A DNA stretch of 64,000 nucleotides from Gammaproteobacteria bacterium (lineage in GTDB: Bacteria; Pseudomonadota; Gammaproteobacteria; Xanthomonadales; Xanthomonadaceae). A program made the translations under genes and the position numbers. This document shows positions 25,405-34,768 of this stretch, piece by piece. The notes beneath the pieces are model-generated. The model did no database searches. It worked only from the letters and a program-made list of their open reading frames with translations, and was not told the DNA's origin. Location: the NCBI GenBank assembly GCA_025352045.1, contig JANXUD010000026.1, positions 27,974 to 91,973 on the forward strand, written 5' to 3'. Within the stretch, counting starts at the first letter, position 1. Each line of letters begins with the position of its first letter.

Positions 25405-26775
25405 TCAGGAGGCGCGGCGGCGCAGGTAATTGAGCAGGTCGATGCGGGTGATCAGCCCCAGGAACCTGCCCTGGTCGAGCACGATGGCGACGTGGCCCCG
25501 GTCGAACACCGGCAGCAGCGATTCCATCGGCGCGGTGACTTCGAGCACGTTGAGCTTGCTGACCATCGCCGTGGACACGGGATCGAGGAAGCGCGACTCG
25601 TCGCCGTACACGTGCAGCAGGACATCGGATTCGTCCACGATCCCGACGATGCGATCGTCCTCCATCACCGGCATCTGCGAGACGTCGTACATCTTCATCC
25701 GCTGCCAGGCGACGGTGAGCGCATCATTGGGACCCACGACCACGGTGTCGCGCTCCGCGAAGGGGCGCAGGATCAGGTCGCGCAGGTCGCCGTACTGCGG
25801 GCGCTCCAGGAACCCGTTGTCGAGCATCCAATAGTCGTTGTACATCTTGGACAGGTACTTGTTGCCGGTGTCGCAGACGAACACGACCACCTTCTTCGGC
25901 GTGACCTGCTCCCTGCAATAACGCAGCGCGGCCGCCAGCAGGGTGCCGGTGGACGAGCCGCCGAGCACGCCCTCCTTGGTCAGCAGTTCGCGCGCGGTGA
26001 GGAAGCTGTCCTTGTCGCTGACCGCAAAGGCCTTGGTCACGCGGGTGAAATCGGAGATCGGCGGCAGGAAGTCCTCGCCGATGCCCTCGACCATCCAGCT
26101 GGCGCTCTTGGTGCTGAGCGTGCCCTCGTTGATGTACTGGGTGAGGATCGAGCCGACCGGGTCGGCCAGCACCAGTTCGACATGCGGCGCGACGCGGGCG
26201 AAATAGCGGGACAGCCCGGTCATCGTCCCGGAGGATCCGCAGCCGAACACGATGGCGTCCATGTCGCCGCCCATCTGTTCCCAGATCTCGGGGCCGGTGC
26301 CCTCTTCGTGCGCCTTCGGGTTGTCCGGGTTGCCGAACTGGTTGATGAAGTAGGCACCGGGGAGTTCCTGCGCCAGGCGCTCGGCCATGTCCTGGTAGTA
26401 CTGGGGATGGCCCTTGGCCACGTCCGAACGCGTCAGCACGACCTCGGCGCCCATCGCGCGCAGGTTGAAGATCTTCTCGCGGCTCATCTTGTCGGGCACC
26501 ACCAGCACCAGGCGATAGCCCTTCTGCTGGGCGACCAGGGCCAGGCCGATGCCGGTATTGCCCGCGGTGCCCTCCACCAGGGTGTCGCCCGGCTTGATCC
26601 GGCCGGTTTTCTCGGCCGCCTCGATCATGGACATGCCGATGCGATCCTTGATCGAGCCGCCCGGGTTCATGCACTCGAGCTTCAGGAACAGTTCGCAGAC
26701 GCCCGTGTCGAGGCGCTGGGCCTTGACCATCGGCGTCTGGCCGATCAGTTCCAGGACGCTGTGTTTGACATTCAT
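25405..26775 (-). CDS. Cystathionine beta-synthase with CBS pair
   Basis: The product has 456 aa. The N-terminal PLP domain has the lysine K43 in NPGGSIKDRIG and the phosphate cradle EGTAGNTGIGLA. After about residue 330 there are two CBS motifs (MYDVSQMPVMEDDRIVGIVD and MESLLPVFDRGHVAIVLDQG). CBS pairs commonly bind adenosyl ligands and regulate the enzyme. It condenses serine with homocysteine to give cystathionine. I used the ATG at 26775 (MNVKHSVLELIGQTP). The upstream in-frame extension to 26874 is not family-like. It pairs with the downstream cystathionine gamma enzyme. Confidence 0.9.
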   Translation of the reverse strand: MNVKHSVLELIGQTPMVKAQRLDTGVCELFLKLECMNPGGSIKDRIGMSMIEAAEKTGRIKPGDTLVEGTAGNTGIGLALVAQQKGYRLVLVVPDKMSREKIFNLRAMGAEVVLTRSDVAKGHPQYYQDMAERLAQELPGAYFINQFGNPDNPKAHEEGTGPEIWEQMGGDMDAIVFGCGSSGTMTGLSRYFARVAPHVELVLADPVGSILTQYINEGTLSTKSASWMVEGIGEDFLPPISDFTRVTKAFAVSDKDSFLTARELLTKEGVLGGSSTGTLLAAALRYCREQVTPKKVVVFVCDTGNKYLSKMYNDYWMLDNGFLERPQYGDLRDLILRPFAERDTVVVGPNDALTVAWQRMKMYDVSQMPVMEDDRIVGIVDESDVLLHVYGDESRFLDPVSTAMVSKLNVLEVTAPMESLLPVFDRGHVAIVLDQGRFLGLITRIDLLNYLRRRAS

Positions 26776-26935
26776 GGACAGGCGGCCGCGCAGGGCAAGG
26801 GCCCGGACCGGCGATTCTAACCCGAGGCGTTCCAGCCCGCCCCCAAGGGGTGGGCCAGGCAACGGGGCGGGCATTCAGGGAGTTGCGGGTGGCGACGGCC
26901 CGACGAGGACGGGCCGCCGCCACCATCGCGGTGAC

Positions 26936-27154
26936 CTAGTGGTGGTTGGCTTCGTACATGCGAAGCAGGCGGTCCTTCGCGTACAGCTTTTCCCTCTTCA
27001 TGCGCGACAGGGTGTTGTCGTCGAGCGGGAGCACGCCGAGTTCGGCGTCCAGCACCTGCTTGTCGAGTTCGCGATGGCGCTGCAGGAGTTGGCGGAATTC
27101 CGCATCGCCCTTCATCAACGCCTCGAGTTCTTCCTGCGGTTGTGCTTCGAACAT
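26936..27154 (-). CDS. YdcH/DUF465 small coiled-coil protein
   Basis: The 72-aa protein is highly charged and helical (QLLQRHRELDKQVLDAEL, then LSRMKREKLYAKDRL), the pattern of the DUF465/YdcH family. A strong ribosome binding site (AAGGAGGT) sits just before the ATG at 27154. The family has no firmly established function. It stands alone between the CBS gene and the OmpA-like gene. A GC-rich hairpin lies about 25 bases upstream on the same strand. Confidence 0.88.
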   Translation of the reverse strand: MFEAQPQEELEALMKGDAEFRQLLQRHRELDKQVLDAELGVLPLDDNTLSRMKREKLYAKDRLLRMYEANHH

Positions 27155-27178
27155 GTGACCTCCTTCTGAAACGCAAAC

Positions 27179-27202
27179 GCCCCGCGCGGTCAGGCGCAGG
27201 GC
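27179..27202. terminator. GC-rich hairpin, possible terminator or leader structure
   Basis: GCCC-C-GCGC and GCGC-A-GGGC pair around a six-base loop, with one internal mismatch. On the plus strand a TTTT run follows 9 bases later. On the minus strand it is followed by GTTTGCGTTT. It lies downstream of the leftward OmpA-like gene and just upstream of the YdcH-like gene, so it could end the former's transcript. The rest of 27203-27422 holds nothing I can recognise. Confidence 0.35.
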
Positions 27203-27422
27203 GAGCGGGTTTTAGGCAAGGTCAGGTCTCTGGCGCGGCGGCTGTCCCGGCTGGACGCGCGCCCCACCCTGTGGTCGGCGGCGTTCTCCATCGGGACAAC
27301 ATCTGCTCTCATCGGCCTGGCTCTCTTCCACCCCGCCGGCATCGGGCCGAGGGGGCAAGACCGACGCTACTCCGGCTCCGGAAGGGCCGCAAGCGGCACT
27401 GCAAGCCATTGATTCGACTGGT

Positions 27423-28391
27423 TCAGGGAGCCGATATCTCGACACGCCGGTTGCGCGCCCGGCCCGCCGCCGTGGCGTTGTCGGCCACCGGCTTGGCTTC
27501 GCCCTTGCCCACGGCCTGGATCCGCGCCGCGGGCACGCCGGCGGCGACCAGCACGCTGCGCACCGCGTCGGCCCGCTTCTGGGACAGGGCCAGGTTGGCG
27601 GCGTCGGCGCCCTGGCTGTCGGTATGGGCTTCGATGCGGATTCCGGCCTTGCCGTGCAGGGCGTCGGCCAGCAGGATCAGGCTGTCCTCCCCGGCCTGCG
27701 CAAGTTGCGCCCCACCGCTACCGAAGGCGGTTCCGGGCAGGGTGTAGATCGTGCGCCCGCCCACGCGCCGCGAGGGCGGCAGGCCCGGCGTCGCGCCGCC
27801 GAGGGCGGCGCCGGTGGCGAGAGCCGCCTGCTTGCGCGCCAGTTCGGCTTCCCGGGCGCGGGCGTCCGCCACTTTCATGGCCTGGGAGGCCTGGGCCGTC
27901 GCGGCCTCGGTATTGGCCGCGGCCTGGTCGGCGGCGATGCGCTCGGCCTCGGCCTGGCGCTGCGATTCCTCGTCGCGCAGCATCTGTTGGGTGCGCAGGC
28001 GTTCGGCGTCGGCTTGTGCGGCCTGGGCGTCGCGACGGCTCGCCTCGAGCAGGATGGCATCGCGCTCCTGGTCCAACTGCAGGACCTGGGCGCGCAGCGC
28101 ATCCGCCTGCGCGGCGTCGCTGGCGGCCTGCACCCAGGCTTCGGCCAGGTACAGCGCATGCGGGCGGTCGCGCGAGCGCGCGACCTGCAGCGCGGCCAGC
28201 GACTGGCGCGCCTTGTAGCGCTCCAGCGCGGCGCGGTCGGCGGTGCCGGGGTCGGCGTCGAGCGCCGCCAGCACGGCGCCCAGGCGGACGAGATCGGCGT
28301 CGGGCGTGTCGGCCGCCTGTGCAGGCGGCAGCCAGGCCAGGCAGGCCAGCAGCAGGGCGAGCAGGCCAAGACCGCGCAGGGAGCGGCTCAT
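27423..28391 (-). CDS. OmpA-family cell-envelope protein
   Basis: The product has 322 aa. A clear signal peptide (LLALLLACLAWLPPAQAA) is followed by a long Ala/Gln/Arg-rich helical region, probably coiled coil, about residues 30-200. A C-terminal OmpA-like peptidoglycan-binding domain (IRIEAHTDSQG... NRRVEIS) follows, with the conserved NxxRRV near the very end. The ATG at 28391 overlaps the stop of the DUF4398 gene (ATGA). The pair is a common gene couple in gammaproteobacteria and probably links the outer membrane or periplasm to peptidoglycan. The specific role is not known. Confidence 0.87.
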   Translation of the reverse strand: MSRSLRGLGLLALLLACLAWLPPAQAADTPDADLVRLGAVLAALDADPGTADRAALERYKARQSLAALQVARSRDRPHALYLAEAWVQAASDAAQADALRAQVLQLDQERDAILLEASRRDAQAAQADAERLRTQQMLRDEESQRQAEAERIAADQAAANTEAATAQASQAMKVADARAREAELARKQAALATGAALGGATPGLPPSRRVGGRTIYTLPGTAFGSGGAQLAQAGEDSLILLADALHGKAGIRIEAHTDSQGADAANLALSQKRADAVRSVLVAAGVPAARIQAVGKGEAKPVADNATAAGRARNRRVEISAP

Positions 28392-28774
28392 CGCTGCGAC
28401 CCCGGTAGCACCAGCAATTGCCGGCGCAGGTCCGCGTTGCGCGCGGTCCGGGACTCGACCTCGGCGCGCGCAGCATCGAGCTGCGCCGCGGCCAGGGCGT
28501 GGTCGGCGCCGGCGCGGGCCTCGTCGGCCAGGCGCAGCGCATCCTTGTACTTCTTCCGCGACATCGCGTCCTGCGCCTGGGCATAGCGTGACTGGGCCTC
28601 GGCCAGCGCATCGGCGGCCAGTCCGCGCGGCTGGGCGCGCTGCGCGGCGGCCAGTGCGGCGCCGGCGGCCTGGACCTCGGCATCGGGCGGCGTGGCCGCC
28701 AGCAGGGCCGCGGGAGCCGCCACGAGCAGCAGGCCGGCGAGGAAAAGACCGTATTTGCGTTCGGAAGGTGTCAT
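28388..28774 (-). CDS. DUF4398-like periplasmic protein
   Basis: The 128-aa protein has an N-terminal hydrophobic signal segment (YGLFLAGLLLVAAPAALLAA) and then a helical Ala-rich region (LAEAQSRYAQAQDAMSRKKY). The pattern matches DUF4398 proteins, which normally precede an OmpA-domain gene as here. Its stop overlaps the OmpA-like start (ATGA), so the two are translationally coupled. It is divergent from pilU, with about 100 bases between them that must carry both promoters. No catalytic motif is visible. Confidence 0.78.
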   Translation of the reverse strand: MTPSERKYGLFLAGLLLVAAPAALLAATPPDAEVQAAGAALAAAQRAQPRGLAADALAEAQSRYAQAQDAMSRKKYKDALRLADEARAGADHALAAAQLDAARAEVESRTARNADLRRQLLVLPGSQR

Positions 28775-28874
28775 GGTTCTCAGTCACGGCCTGCGGGGAC
28801 TTGGTATTGTCGGCAGGGGTTCGCCCTCCCGCAATGGTCTTGTGGGATGGGCGGGGCAAAAATAAGGACGGCAG

Positions 28875-30002
28875 ATGGATATCGGCTACTTCCTGAAACT
28901 GATGACCGAGAAGAACGCGTCGGACATGTTCCTGACGACGGGCGCGCCGGTCTTCATCAAGGTCGAGGGTCGCCTGTACCCGCTCGGCAACACCGGCCTG
29001 CCCGCGGGCATGGTCAAGAAGATCGCGTACTCGCTGATGGACGAGGGCCAGGTGCCCGTGTTCGAGCGCGACCTCGAGTTCAACATGGCGATCGCCGTGA
29101 AGGACGCCGGGCGCTTCCGCGTGAACTGCTTCAAGCAGCGCGGCGAAGTGGGCATGGTGATCCGCGCGATCAAGTCCGAGATCCCCAGCATCGACCAGCT
29201 CAAGCTGCCGCAGGTGCTCAAGGACATCGTCATGGAGCCGCGCGGCCTGGTGCTGGTGGTCGGCTCGACCGGCTCGGGCAAGTCCACGGCGCTGGCGGCG
29301 ATGATCGACCACCGCAACGCCAACAACACCGGGCACATCCTCACCATCGAGGACCCGATCGAATTCCTGCACAAGCACAAGAAGTCCATCGTCAACCAGC
29401 GCGAGGTCGGCCTGGACACCCACGCCTTCCACAACGCGCTCAAGAACGCGATGCGCGAGGCGCCGGACGTTATCCTGATCGGCGAGATCCTGGACGCGGT
29501 GACCATGGAATCGGCGATCGCCTTCGCCGAGACCGGCCACCTGTGCCTAGCCACGCTGCACTCCAACAACGCCGACCAGACGCTCGACCGCATCCTCAAC
29601 TTCTTCCCCGAGGCCGCGCACAAGAACGTGCTGATGAACCTGTCGCTGAACCTCAAGGCGGTGATCTCCCTGCGCCTGGTGGTCGGCAAGGACGGCAAGC
29701 GCCTGCCGGCCTCCGAAGTGCTGATCAACACGCCGATGATCCGCGACCTGATCCGGCGCGGCGAGGTGCACGAGGTCAAGGACGCGATGGACAAGTCGCT
29801 GCAGGAAGGCATGCACACCTTCGACCAGTCGCTGTTCCGCATGTACAAGGAAGGCAAGATCGAGCTGGAGGAAGCCCTGAAAAAGGCCGATTCCCGCGAT
29901 GGCCTGGCGCTGAAGATCCGCCTGGCCGAAGGCTCCAGCGGCGAACACGATCCCTACGCGGACGTGTTCAGTTCCTCCAACGACGCCTCCGCCGGCTTCT
30001 GA
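28875..30002 (+). CDS. pilU: Type IV pilus retraction ATPase PilU
   Basis: The 375-aa protein is a PilT/PilU secretion ATPase. Walker A is VGSTGSGKST (residues 129-138), the Asp box is LTIEDPIEFLH, Walker B is DVILIGEILD, and the His box is FAETGHLCLATLHSN. The last box and the C-terminal tail fit PilU rather than PilT. PilU is an accessory motor that helps PilT depolymerise the pilus. No pilT lies beside it inside the window, and the upstream neighbour is the divergent DUF4398/OmpA pair. The usual EIRD motif is EILD here. A ribosome binding site TAAGGA lies 7 bases before the ATG. Confidence 0.92.
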   Translation: MDIGYFLKLMTEKNASDMFLTTGAPVFIKVEGRLYPLGNTGLPAGMVKKIAYSLMDEGQVPVFERDLEFNMAIAVKDAGRFRVNCFKQRGEVGMVIRAIKSEIPSIDQLKLPQVLKDIVMEPRGLVLVVGSTGSGKSTALAAMIDHRNANNTGHILTIEDPIEFLHKHKKSIVNQREVGLDTHAFHNALKNAMREAPDVILIGEILDAVTMESAIAFAETGHLCLATLHSNNADQTLDRILNFFPEAAHKNVLMNLSLNLKAVISLRLVVGKDGKRLPASEVLINTPMIRDLIRRGEVHEVKDAMDKSLQEGMHTFDQSLFRMYKEGKIELEEALKKADSRDGLALKIRLAEGSSGEHDPYADVFSSSNDASAGF

Positions 30003-30009
30003 TCCGGCG

Positions 30010-30036
30010 ACCCGCGCGCCTCAGGGCGCGTCGGGT
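30010..30036. terminator. Hairpin between convergent pilU and maiA
   Basis: ACCCG-C-GCGCC pairs with GGCGC-GT-CGGGT around a TCAG loop, with a small bulge. It spans the end of pilU and the stop codon of maiA. There is no clear T run on either strand, so intrinsic termination is only possible. Confidence 0.3.
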
Positions 30037-30680
30037 TGCGCCTCCGGGCGCGCGAACTCGAACGCCTCCAGCGCAAGGCAGGCCTTCTCGATCCGTTCGA
30101 TGGTCGGGTAGCCGCCAATGTCCACGCCGAAGCGCCGCGCGTTGTAGACCTGGGGGACCAGGCAGCAGTCGGCCATGGTCGGGGTGTCGCCCTCGCAGAA
30201 GGCGCCGGTTGACGGGTCGTCGAGCACCTGTTCGATCGCGCGGAACCCGGCGTTGATCCAGTGCCGGGTCCAGTCCTCGCGCTGGGTCGCATCGGCGCCG
30301 AGGGATTTCTCCAGGTACTGCTGGACCCGCAGGTTGCCCAGCGGGTGGATGTCGGCCGCGACCATCTGCGCGATCGCGCGACAGCGCTGGCGCTCGCGGG
30401 CGGTGGACGGCATCAGCGCCGGATGGTCCGAGAAAGTCTCGTCCAGGTAGTCGATGATCGCCAGCGACTGGCGCATCACGCGCTCGCCATGGACCAGCAC
30501 CGGCACCAGTTCCTGCGGGTTGACGTCATGGAAGGCCGCGGCGTGCTGCTCGCCCCCGTTGTTGACCAGGTGCACCGCCAGGGTCTCGTACTGCAGCCCC
30601 TTGAGGTTGAGCGCGATGCGCACCCGGTAGCAGGCGCTGGAGCGCCAGTAGGAATACAGCTTGAGCGATTCGCTGGACAT
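30021..30680 (-). CDS. maiA: Maleylacetoacetate isomerase
   Basis: The 219-aa protein is a zeta-class glutathione S-transferase. The N-terminal motif YSYWRSSACYRVRIALNLKG has the Ser-Ser-x-Cys active site and RVRIAL signature of maleylacetoacetate isomerases. The enzyme uses glutathione to convert maleylacetoacetate to fumarylacetoacetate, the step between homogentisate dioxygenase and fumarylacetoacetase. All three partner genes lie just upstream on the same strand (hpd, hmgA, fahA), so this is the last gene of a tyrosine catabolic operon. It lies 99 bases after fahA. Confidence 0.92.
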   Translation of the reverse strand: MSSESLKLYSYWRSSACYRVRIALNLKGLQYETLAVHLVNNGGEQHAAAFHDVNPQELVPVLVHGERVMRQSLAIIDYLDETFSDHPALMPSTARERQRCRAIAQMVAADIHPLGNLRVQQYLEKSLGADATQREDWTRHWINAGFRAIEQVLDDPSTGAFCEGDTPTMADCCLVPQVYNARRFGVDIGGYPTIERIEKACLALEAFEFARPEAQPDAP

Positions 30681-30779
30681 GGGCGGTCGGGCTCCGGGCG
30701 GGCGACTGGCCCGCCAAGGCTACCGCCAATCCGCCCGTGCCGGGAGGGGCGGCTGCCCCATGCCCGTGCAGGGCATCTG

Positions 30780-31775
30780 TCAGGCAGGCGCGATCCGCTG
30801 TTCGATGGCGCCGAAGATGGACGCACCGGCGGCGTCGAGCATCTCGATGCGCACCGTGTCCCCGTAGGCCATGAAGGGCGTCGACGGCTTGCCATCGCGC
30901 AGGGTTTCGACCGTGCGCAGTTCGGCGAAGCAGGACGCGCCGAGCGAGGTGTCCTCGTTGGCCACGGTGCCGGAGCCGACGATCGTGCCGGCCGACAGCG
31001 GCCGGGTCTTCGCCGCGTGCGCGACCAGCTGGGAGAAATCGAACTGCATGTCCACGCCCGCCTCCGGCGCGCCGAACCAGGCGCCGTTGACGTGGGTCAG
31101 CAGCGGCAGGTGCAGCTTGTTGTCGCGCCAGGCATCGCCCAGTTCGTCGGGCGTGACGAACACCGGGCTGAGCGCGGAGCGTGGCTTGGACTGCAGGAAG
31201 CCGAAGCCCTTGGCCAGCTCGCCGGGAATCAGGTTGCGCAGGCTGACGTCGTTGACCAGGCCGATGAGCTGGATATGGCTGGCGGCCTGCGCCGCCGTCG
31301 GCGCCATGGGCACGTCGTCGGTGACCACGACCACCTCGGCCTCCAGGTCGATGCCAAAGGCCGCGTCGCCGACGCGCACCGGGTCGCGCGGGCCCAGGAA
31401 GCCCGCGCTGGTGGCCTGGTACATCAGCGGGTCGGTGTAGAAACTCTCCGGCACCTCGGCGCCTCGCGCCTTGCGTACCCGCGCGACGTGCGGCAGGTAG
31501 GCGCTGCCGTCCACGAACTCGTAGGCACGCGGCAACGGCGAGGCAAAAGCGGCGAAGTCCACCGCGAACACGGGCTCGCCGTTGATCGTCTCGGCCGGGC
31601 TGATTTCCAGTACCTCGTACACGCTGTTGAGCCGGGGCGCCGTGGTGTCCCAGTCCTCCAGCGCGCGCTGCAGGGTCGGCGCGATGCCGGTGGCCCTGAC
31701 CGCCCGCGACAGGTCGCGCGAGACGACCACCAGGGTGCCGTCGCGGCCGCCTTCCTTCAACGATCCGAGCTTCAT
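30780..31775 (-). CDS. fahA: Fumarylacetoacetate hydrolase
   Basis: The 331-aa FAH-family protein has its metal-binding region in [14 protein letters not shown] and the conserved [16 protein letters not shown]. Its length and extra N-terminal domain match bacterial fumarylacetoacetases of homogentisate pathways. It cleaves fumarylacetoacetate to fumarate and acetoacetate. The ATG at 31775 overlaps the hmgA stop (ATGA), so the two are coupled. An in-frame start at 31814 would run into hmgA and is not needed. Other FAH-family activities exist, but the context makes this one likely. Confidence 0.9.
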   Translation of the reverse strand: MKLGSLKEGGRDGTLVVVSRDLSRAVRATGIAPTLQRALEDWDTTAPRLNSVYEVLEISPAETINGEPVFAVDFAAFASPLPRAYEFVDGSAYLPHVARVRKARGAEVPESFYTDPLMYQATSAGFLGPRDPVRVGDAAFGIDLEAEVVVVTDDVPMAPTAAQAASHIQLIGLVNDVSLRNLIPGELAKGFGFLQSKPRSALSPVFVTPDELGDAWRDNKLHLPLLTHVNGAWFGAPEAGVDMQFDFSQLVAHAAKTRPLSAGTIVGSGTVANEDTSLGASCFAELRTVETLRDGKPSTPFMAYGDTVRIEMLDAAGASIFGAIEQRIAPA

Positions 31776-33076
31776 GCGTCCGCCTTGAAATTGTTGCGAA
31801 GGTCCTTCCAGCAATCCTGGTACCCGGACTGCCGATGGGTCGCGGCCATGGCTTGCGCCGTGGGCTCGATCACCCTGCCTGTCTCGAACATGAAGGCCAT
31901 GGTGTCGCGGATCTCGTCGGGACGCGCCAGGTCCGCGGCCGAGGCCTTGTCGAAGGTGGCCGCGTCAGGCCCGTGGCCGCTCATGCAGTTGTGCAGCGAG
32001 GCGCCGCCGGGCACGAAGCCCTCGGCCTTGGCGTCGTACACGCCGGTGACCAGGCCCATGAATTCGCTGGCCACGTTGCGGTGGAACCACGGCGGCCGGA
32101 ACGTGTCCTGGGCCACCAGCCAGCGCGGCGGGAAGATCGCCAGGTCGAGGTTGGCCGTGCCCGGCACGGCGCTGGGCGAGGTGAGCACGGTGAAGATCGA
32201 CGGATCCGGATGGTCGTAGCTGATCGAGCCGATGGTGTTGAAGCGGCGCAGGTCGTACTTGCAGGGCGCGTAGTTGCCATGCCAGCCAACCACGTCCAGC
32301 GGCGAGTGGCCGATCGGCGCACGCCAGAGCCGGCCCTGGAACTTGGCGATCAGGGAAAACTCGCCTTCGACGTCCTCGAAGGCGGCTTCCGGCGTCAGGA
32401 AATCGCGGGAGTTGGCCAGGCCATTGCTGCCGATCGGGCCCAGCTCGGGCAGCCGCAGCAGCTGGCCGAAGTTCTCCAGCACATAGCCACTCGCCTTGCC
32501 GTCGGGCAGCTCGACGCGGAAGCGCACCCCGCGCGGCACCACGCCAATCTCCTGCGGCTCCAACTCGAGCACGCCCAGCTCGGTCGCCACGCGCAGGCGG
32601 CCGTCCTGCGGCAGCAGCAGCATCTCGGCGTCGGCGTTGTAGAAGAACCTGCCGTGCATCGACAGGTTGGCCGCGTACACGTGGATGCCCACGCCGGCCT
32701 GTTCGTCCGGACCGCCGTTGCCGGCCATCGTGTACAGGCCGTCGATGAAATCGGTCGGCGCCGTCGGCATCGGCAGGGCGCTCCAGCGCAGCTGGTTGGG
32801 CGTGGCCGGCTGCTCATCGAACCGGTTGTGGAAACTCACCTCGCCCAACGGCAAGAACTCGCCATGCATGGCCGCGGGGCGGATCCGGTACAGCCAGCTG
32901 CGCCGGTTCTCGTGCCGCGGCGCGGTGAAGGCCGTGCCCGACAACTGCTCTGCGTACAGGCCATGCGGCGCGCGCTGCGGCGAATTGCGGCCGACCGGCA
33001 GGGTGCCGGGCAGCGCCTCGCTCACCACGTGGTTGCCGAAGCCGGGCTGGTAGCGACCGCCGCCATCGATGGGCAT
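31772..33076 (-). CDS. hmgA: Homogentisate 1,2-dioxygenase
   Basis: The 434-aa protein begins [19 protein letters not shown] and contains [12 protein letters not shown] and the His-rich cupin core ([34 protein letters not shown]), all typical of homogentisate dioxygenase. It opens the aromatic ring of homogentisate with an iron centre. Two ATGs compete, at 33082 and 33076. I prefer 33076 because the GAGG ribosome binding site lies 8 bases before it but only 2 before the other. It follows hpd by ten bases and overlaps fahA by ATGA. Confidence 0.93.
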   Translation of the reverse strand: MPIDGGGRYQPGFGNHVVSEALPGTLPVGRNSPQRAPHGLYAEQLSGTAFTAPRHENRRSWLYRIRPAAMHGEFLPLGEVSFHNRFDEQPATPNQLRWSALPMPTAPTDFIDGLYTMAGNGGPDEQAGVGIHVYAANLSMHGRFFYNADAEMLLLPQDGRLRVATELGVLELEPQEIGVVPRGVRFRVELPDGKASGYVLENFGQLLRLPELGPIGSNGLANSRDFLTPEAAFEDVEGEFSLIAKFQGRLWRAPIGHSPLDVVGWHGNYAPCKYDLRRFNTIGSISYDHPDPSIFTVLTSPSAVPGTANLDLAIFPPRWLVAQDTFRPPWFHRNVASEFMGLVTGVYDAKAEGFVPGGASLHNCMSGHGPDAATFDKASAADLARPDEIRDTMAFMFETGRVIEPTAQAMAATHRQSGYQDCWKDLRNNFKADA

Positions 33077-33086
33077 GGCCATGGCC

Positions 33087-34184
33087 TCAGAGCACGCCGC
33101 GGCGCATCTGGTCGCGCTCGATGCTCTCGAACAGGGCCTGGAAATTGCCCTCGCCGAAACCCTCGTTGCCCTTGCGCTGGATGATCTCGAAGAAGATCGG
33201 TCCGATGGCATTGGTAGTGAAGATCTGCAACAACTTGCGCTGTTTTGTTTCCAGGTCGGCGTCGATCAGGATCTTGTTCGCGCGCAGGCGCGCCACGTCC
33301 TCGCCATGGTTGGGCACGCGCGCGTCGACCACGTCGAAGTAGGTGTCCGGCGTGTCGAGGAATTCCACGCCCGCCGCGCGCATCGCCTCGATCGTGGCGT
33401 AGATGTCGTCGGTGAAGCAGGCGATGTGCTGGATGCCCTCGCCCTTGTAGGCGTCGAGGTACTCGTTGATCTGCGACTTCGGGTCGTTGGACTCGTTCAG
33501 CGGGATGCGCACCACGCCATCGGGCGCCGTCATCGCCTTGGACACCAGGCCGGTCTTGACGCCCTTGATGTCGAAGTAGCGGATCTCGCGGAAGTTGAAC
33601 AGCCGCTCGTAGTAGTCCGACCACTTCTGCATGTTGCCGAAGAACAGGTTGTGCGTCAGGTGGTCGATGAAGGTCAGGCCGAAGCCGACCGGATTGGGGT
33701 CGGCGCCCGGGATCGGCAGGTAGTCGGCGTCAAACACGCTGCCCTTGTCGCCGTAGCGGTCCACCAGGTACAGCATGCAGTCGCCGATGCCCTTCACCAC
33801 CGGCGCGTCCACGACCTTGCTCGCTTCCTTGTGGGTGATCGCTTCGCCGCCATTGCCCAGCACGCCCTGCAGCACCTGCCCGGACGGCTGCTTGAAGCGG
33901 ATCGCGAAGCCGCAGGCACAGGGACCGTGCGCCGACGCGAAATCGGCCGCGAAGCTGTCCGGATCCTCGTTGACCACGAAGCTGACGCCGCCCTGGCGGT
34001 ACACGGTGATGGCACGCGACTTGTGCCGCAGCACGGCGCTGAAGCCCATGCGCTGGAACAGGGCCTTGAGCGCCTCCCGACTGGCCGCGTCGGGCGCGGC
34101 GAATTCGACGAATTCGAAACCGTCGATGCCCATCGGGTTGTCGAACGTGGTCGGCTGCATGCCGAGATTGGGCTGTGCGCTCAT
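33087..34184 (-). CDS. hpd: 4-Hydroxyphenylpyruvate dioxygenase
   Basis: The 365-aa protein has two VOC-type halves. Recognisable stretches are [12 protein letters not shown] at the N-terminus, [15 protein letters not shown] with an iron-ligand His, [13 protein letters not shown] with a second His, and [20 protein letters not shown] with the Glu ligand. It converts 4-hydroxyphenylpyruvate to homogentisate. It is the first gene of the leftward operon hpd-hmgA-fahA-maiA, with a strong GGAGGAG ribosome binding site before its ATG. A MarR-family gene diverges from it, and a palindromic operator lies in the shared 93-base gap. Confidence 0.95.
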   Translation of the reverse strand: MSAQPNLGMQPTTFDNPMGIDGFEFVEFAAPDAASREALKALFQRMGFSAVLRHKSRAITVYRQGGVSFVVNEDPDSFAADFASAHGPCACGFAIRFKQPSGQVLQGVLGNGGEAITHKEASKVVDAPVVKGIGDCMLYLVDRYGDKGSVFDADYLPIPGADPNPVGFGLTFIDHLTHNLFFGNMQKWSDYYERLFNFREIRYFDIKGVKTGLVSKAMTAPDGVVRIPLNESNDPKSQINEYLDAYKGEGIQHIACFTDDIYATIEAMRAAGVEFLDTPDTYFDVVDARVPNHGEDVARLRANKILIDADLETKQRKLLQIFTTNAIGPIFFEIIQRKGNEGFGEGNFQALFESIERDQMRRGVL

Positions 34185-34240
34185 GGAACTCCTCCTCGAA
34201 GCGACGACGGCTGGCCCTTGCGGGCCGGGACGGACGCCAA

Positions 34241-34262
34241 TATAGTTTCATCTGTAACCATT
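34241..34262. promoter_or_regulatory. Palindromic operator between hpd and the MarR gene
   Basis: In the divergent gap, 34245-34258 reads GTTTCA-TC-TGTAAC, an inverted repeat with one mismatch, and the symmetry extends to 34242-34261 as AT-a-GTTtCA/TGtAAC-c-AT. It is the only AT-rich spot in the gap. MarR dimers bind such palindromes. It lies 16 bases before the MarR start and about 57 bases before the hpd start, so one site could control both promoters. Binding is inferred. Confidence 0.6.
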
Positions 34263-34277
34263 CGCAAGTCCGGGCCA

Positions 34278-34724
34278 ATGAGCAAGCACGCCGCCATCGC
34301 ACACGCCGTCCTGGAGCTGGAGCAGTTCCTGCCCTACCGGCTGTCGGTGCTGTCGAACCGGGTCAGCCAGGAGATTGCCCGGCTCTATGCTGATCGCTTC
34401 GCCCTGAACGTCACCGAATGGCGGCTGCTGGCGGTGCTCGGCCGCTACCCGGACCTGAGCGCGACCGAATTGGCGGAACGCACCGCGATGGACAAGGTCG
34501 CGGTCAGCCGTGCCGTCGCGTCCCTGGTCGCCGAGGGCCGCCTGACCCGCAAGGTGGACGGCCACGACCGCCGGCGGGCGCGGCTGCGGCTGTCGGCGAA
34601 GGGCTACCGCATCTACGACGAAGTGGCGCCGCTGGCCCTGGCCTACGAGCAGAAGCTGCTGTCGTCGCTCGACGCCGCCGAGCGCTCGACGCTCGATGCC
34701 CTTCTCTCGCGCCTGGCGATCTGA
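34278..34724 (+). CDS. MarR-family regulator of tyrosine catabolism
   Basis: The 148-aa protein has a winged-helix core. The recognition region LSATELAERTAMDKVAVSRA is followed by the wing KVDGHDRRRARLRLSAKGY, with the DxRxxRLxLT-like pattern of MarR proteins. The ATG at 34278 starts MSKHAAIAHAV. The gene diverges from hpd, and a palindromic operator is present between them. The likely role is repression of the hpd operon, relieved by an aromatic intermediate such as homogentisate or hydroxyphenylpyruvate. The ligand is inference. The frame stays open upstream through hpd antisense, but that part is not coding. Confidence 0.88.
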   Translation: MSKHAAIAHAVLELEQFLPYRLSVLSNRVSQEIARLYADRFALNVTEWRLLAVLGRYPDLSATELAERTAMDKVAVSRAVASLVAEGRLTRKVDGHDRRRARLRLSAKGYRIYDEVAPLALAYEQKLLSSLDAAERSTLDALLSRLAI

Positions 34725-34768
34725 AGGCGTACGCTGGCCATCCATCGCTACCGGCAAGGAAGCCGCCG

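Noticed and set aside
25328-26935. SAM or SAH riboswitch near the transsulfuration genes
   Set aside because: The short gaps (77 and 160 bases) show no conserved riboswitch core or long pairing.
27428-27450. GAGCCGATATCTC-like string similar to part of 6S RNA
   Set aside because: It is simply the coding sequence of the conserved OmpA-domain ending (RRVEISAP). No paired 6S-like arms flank it.
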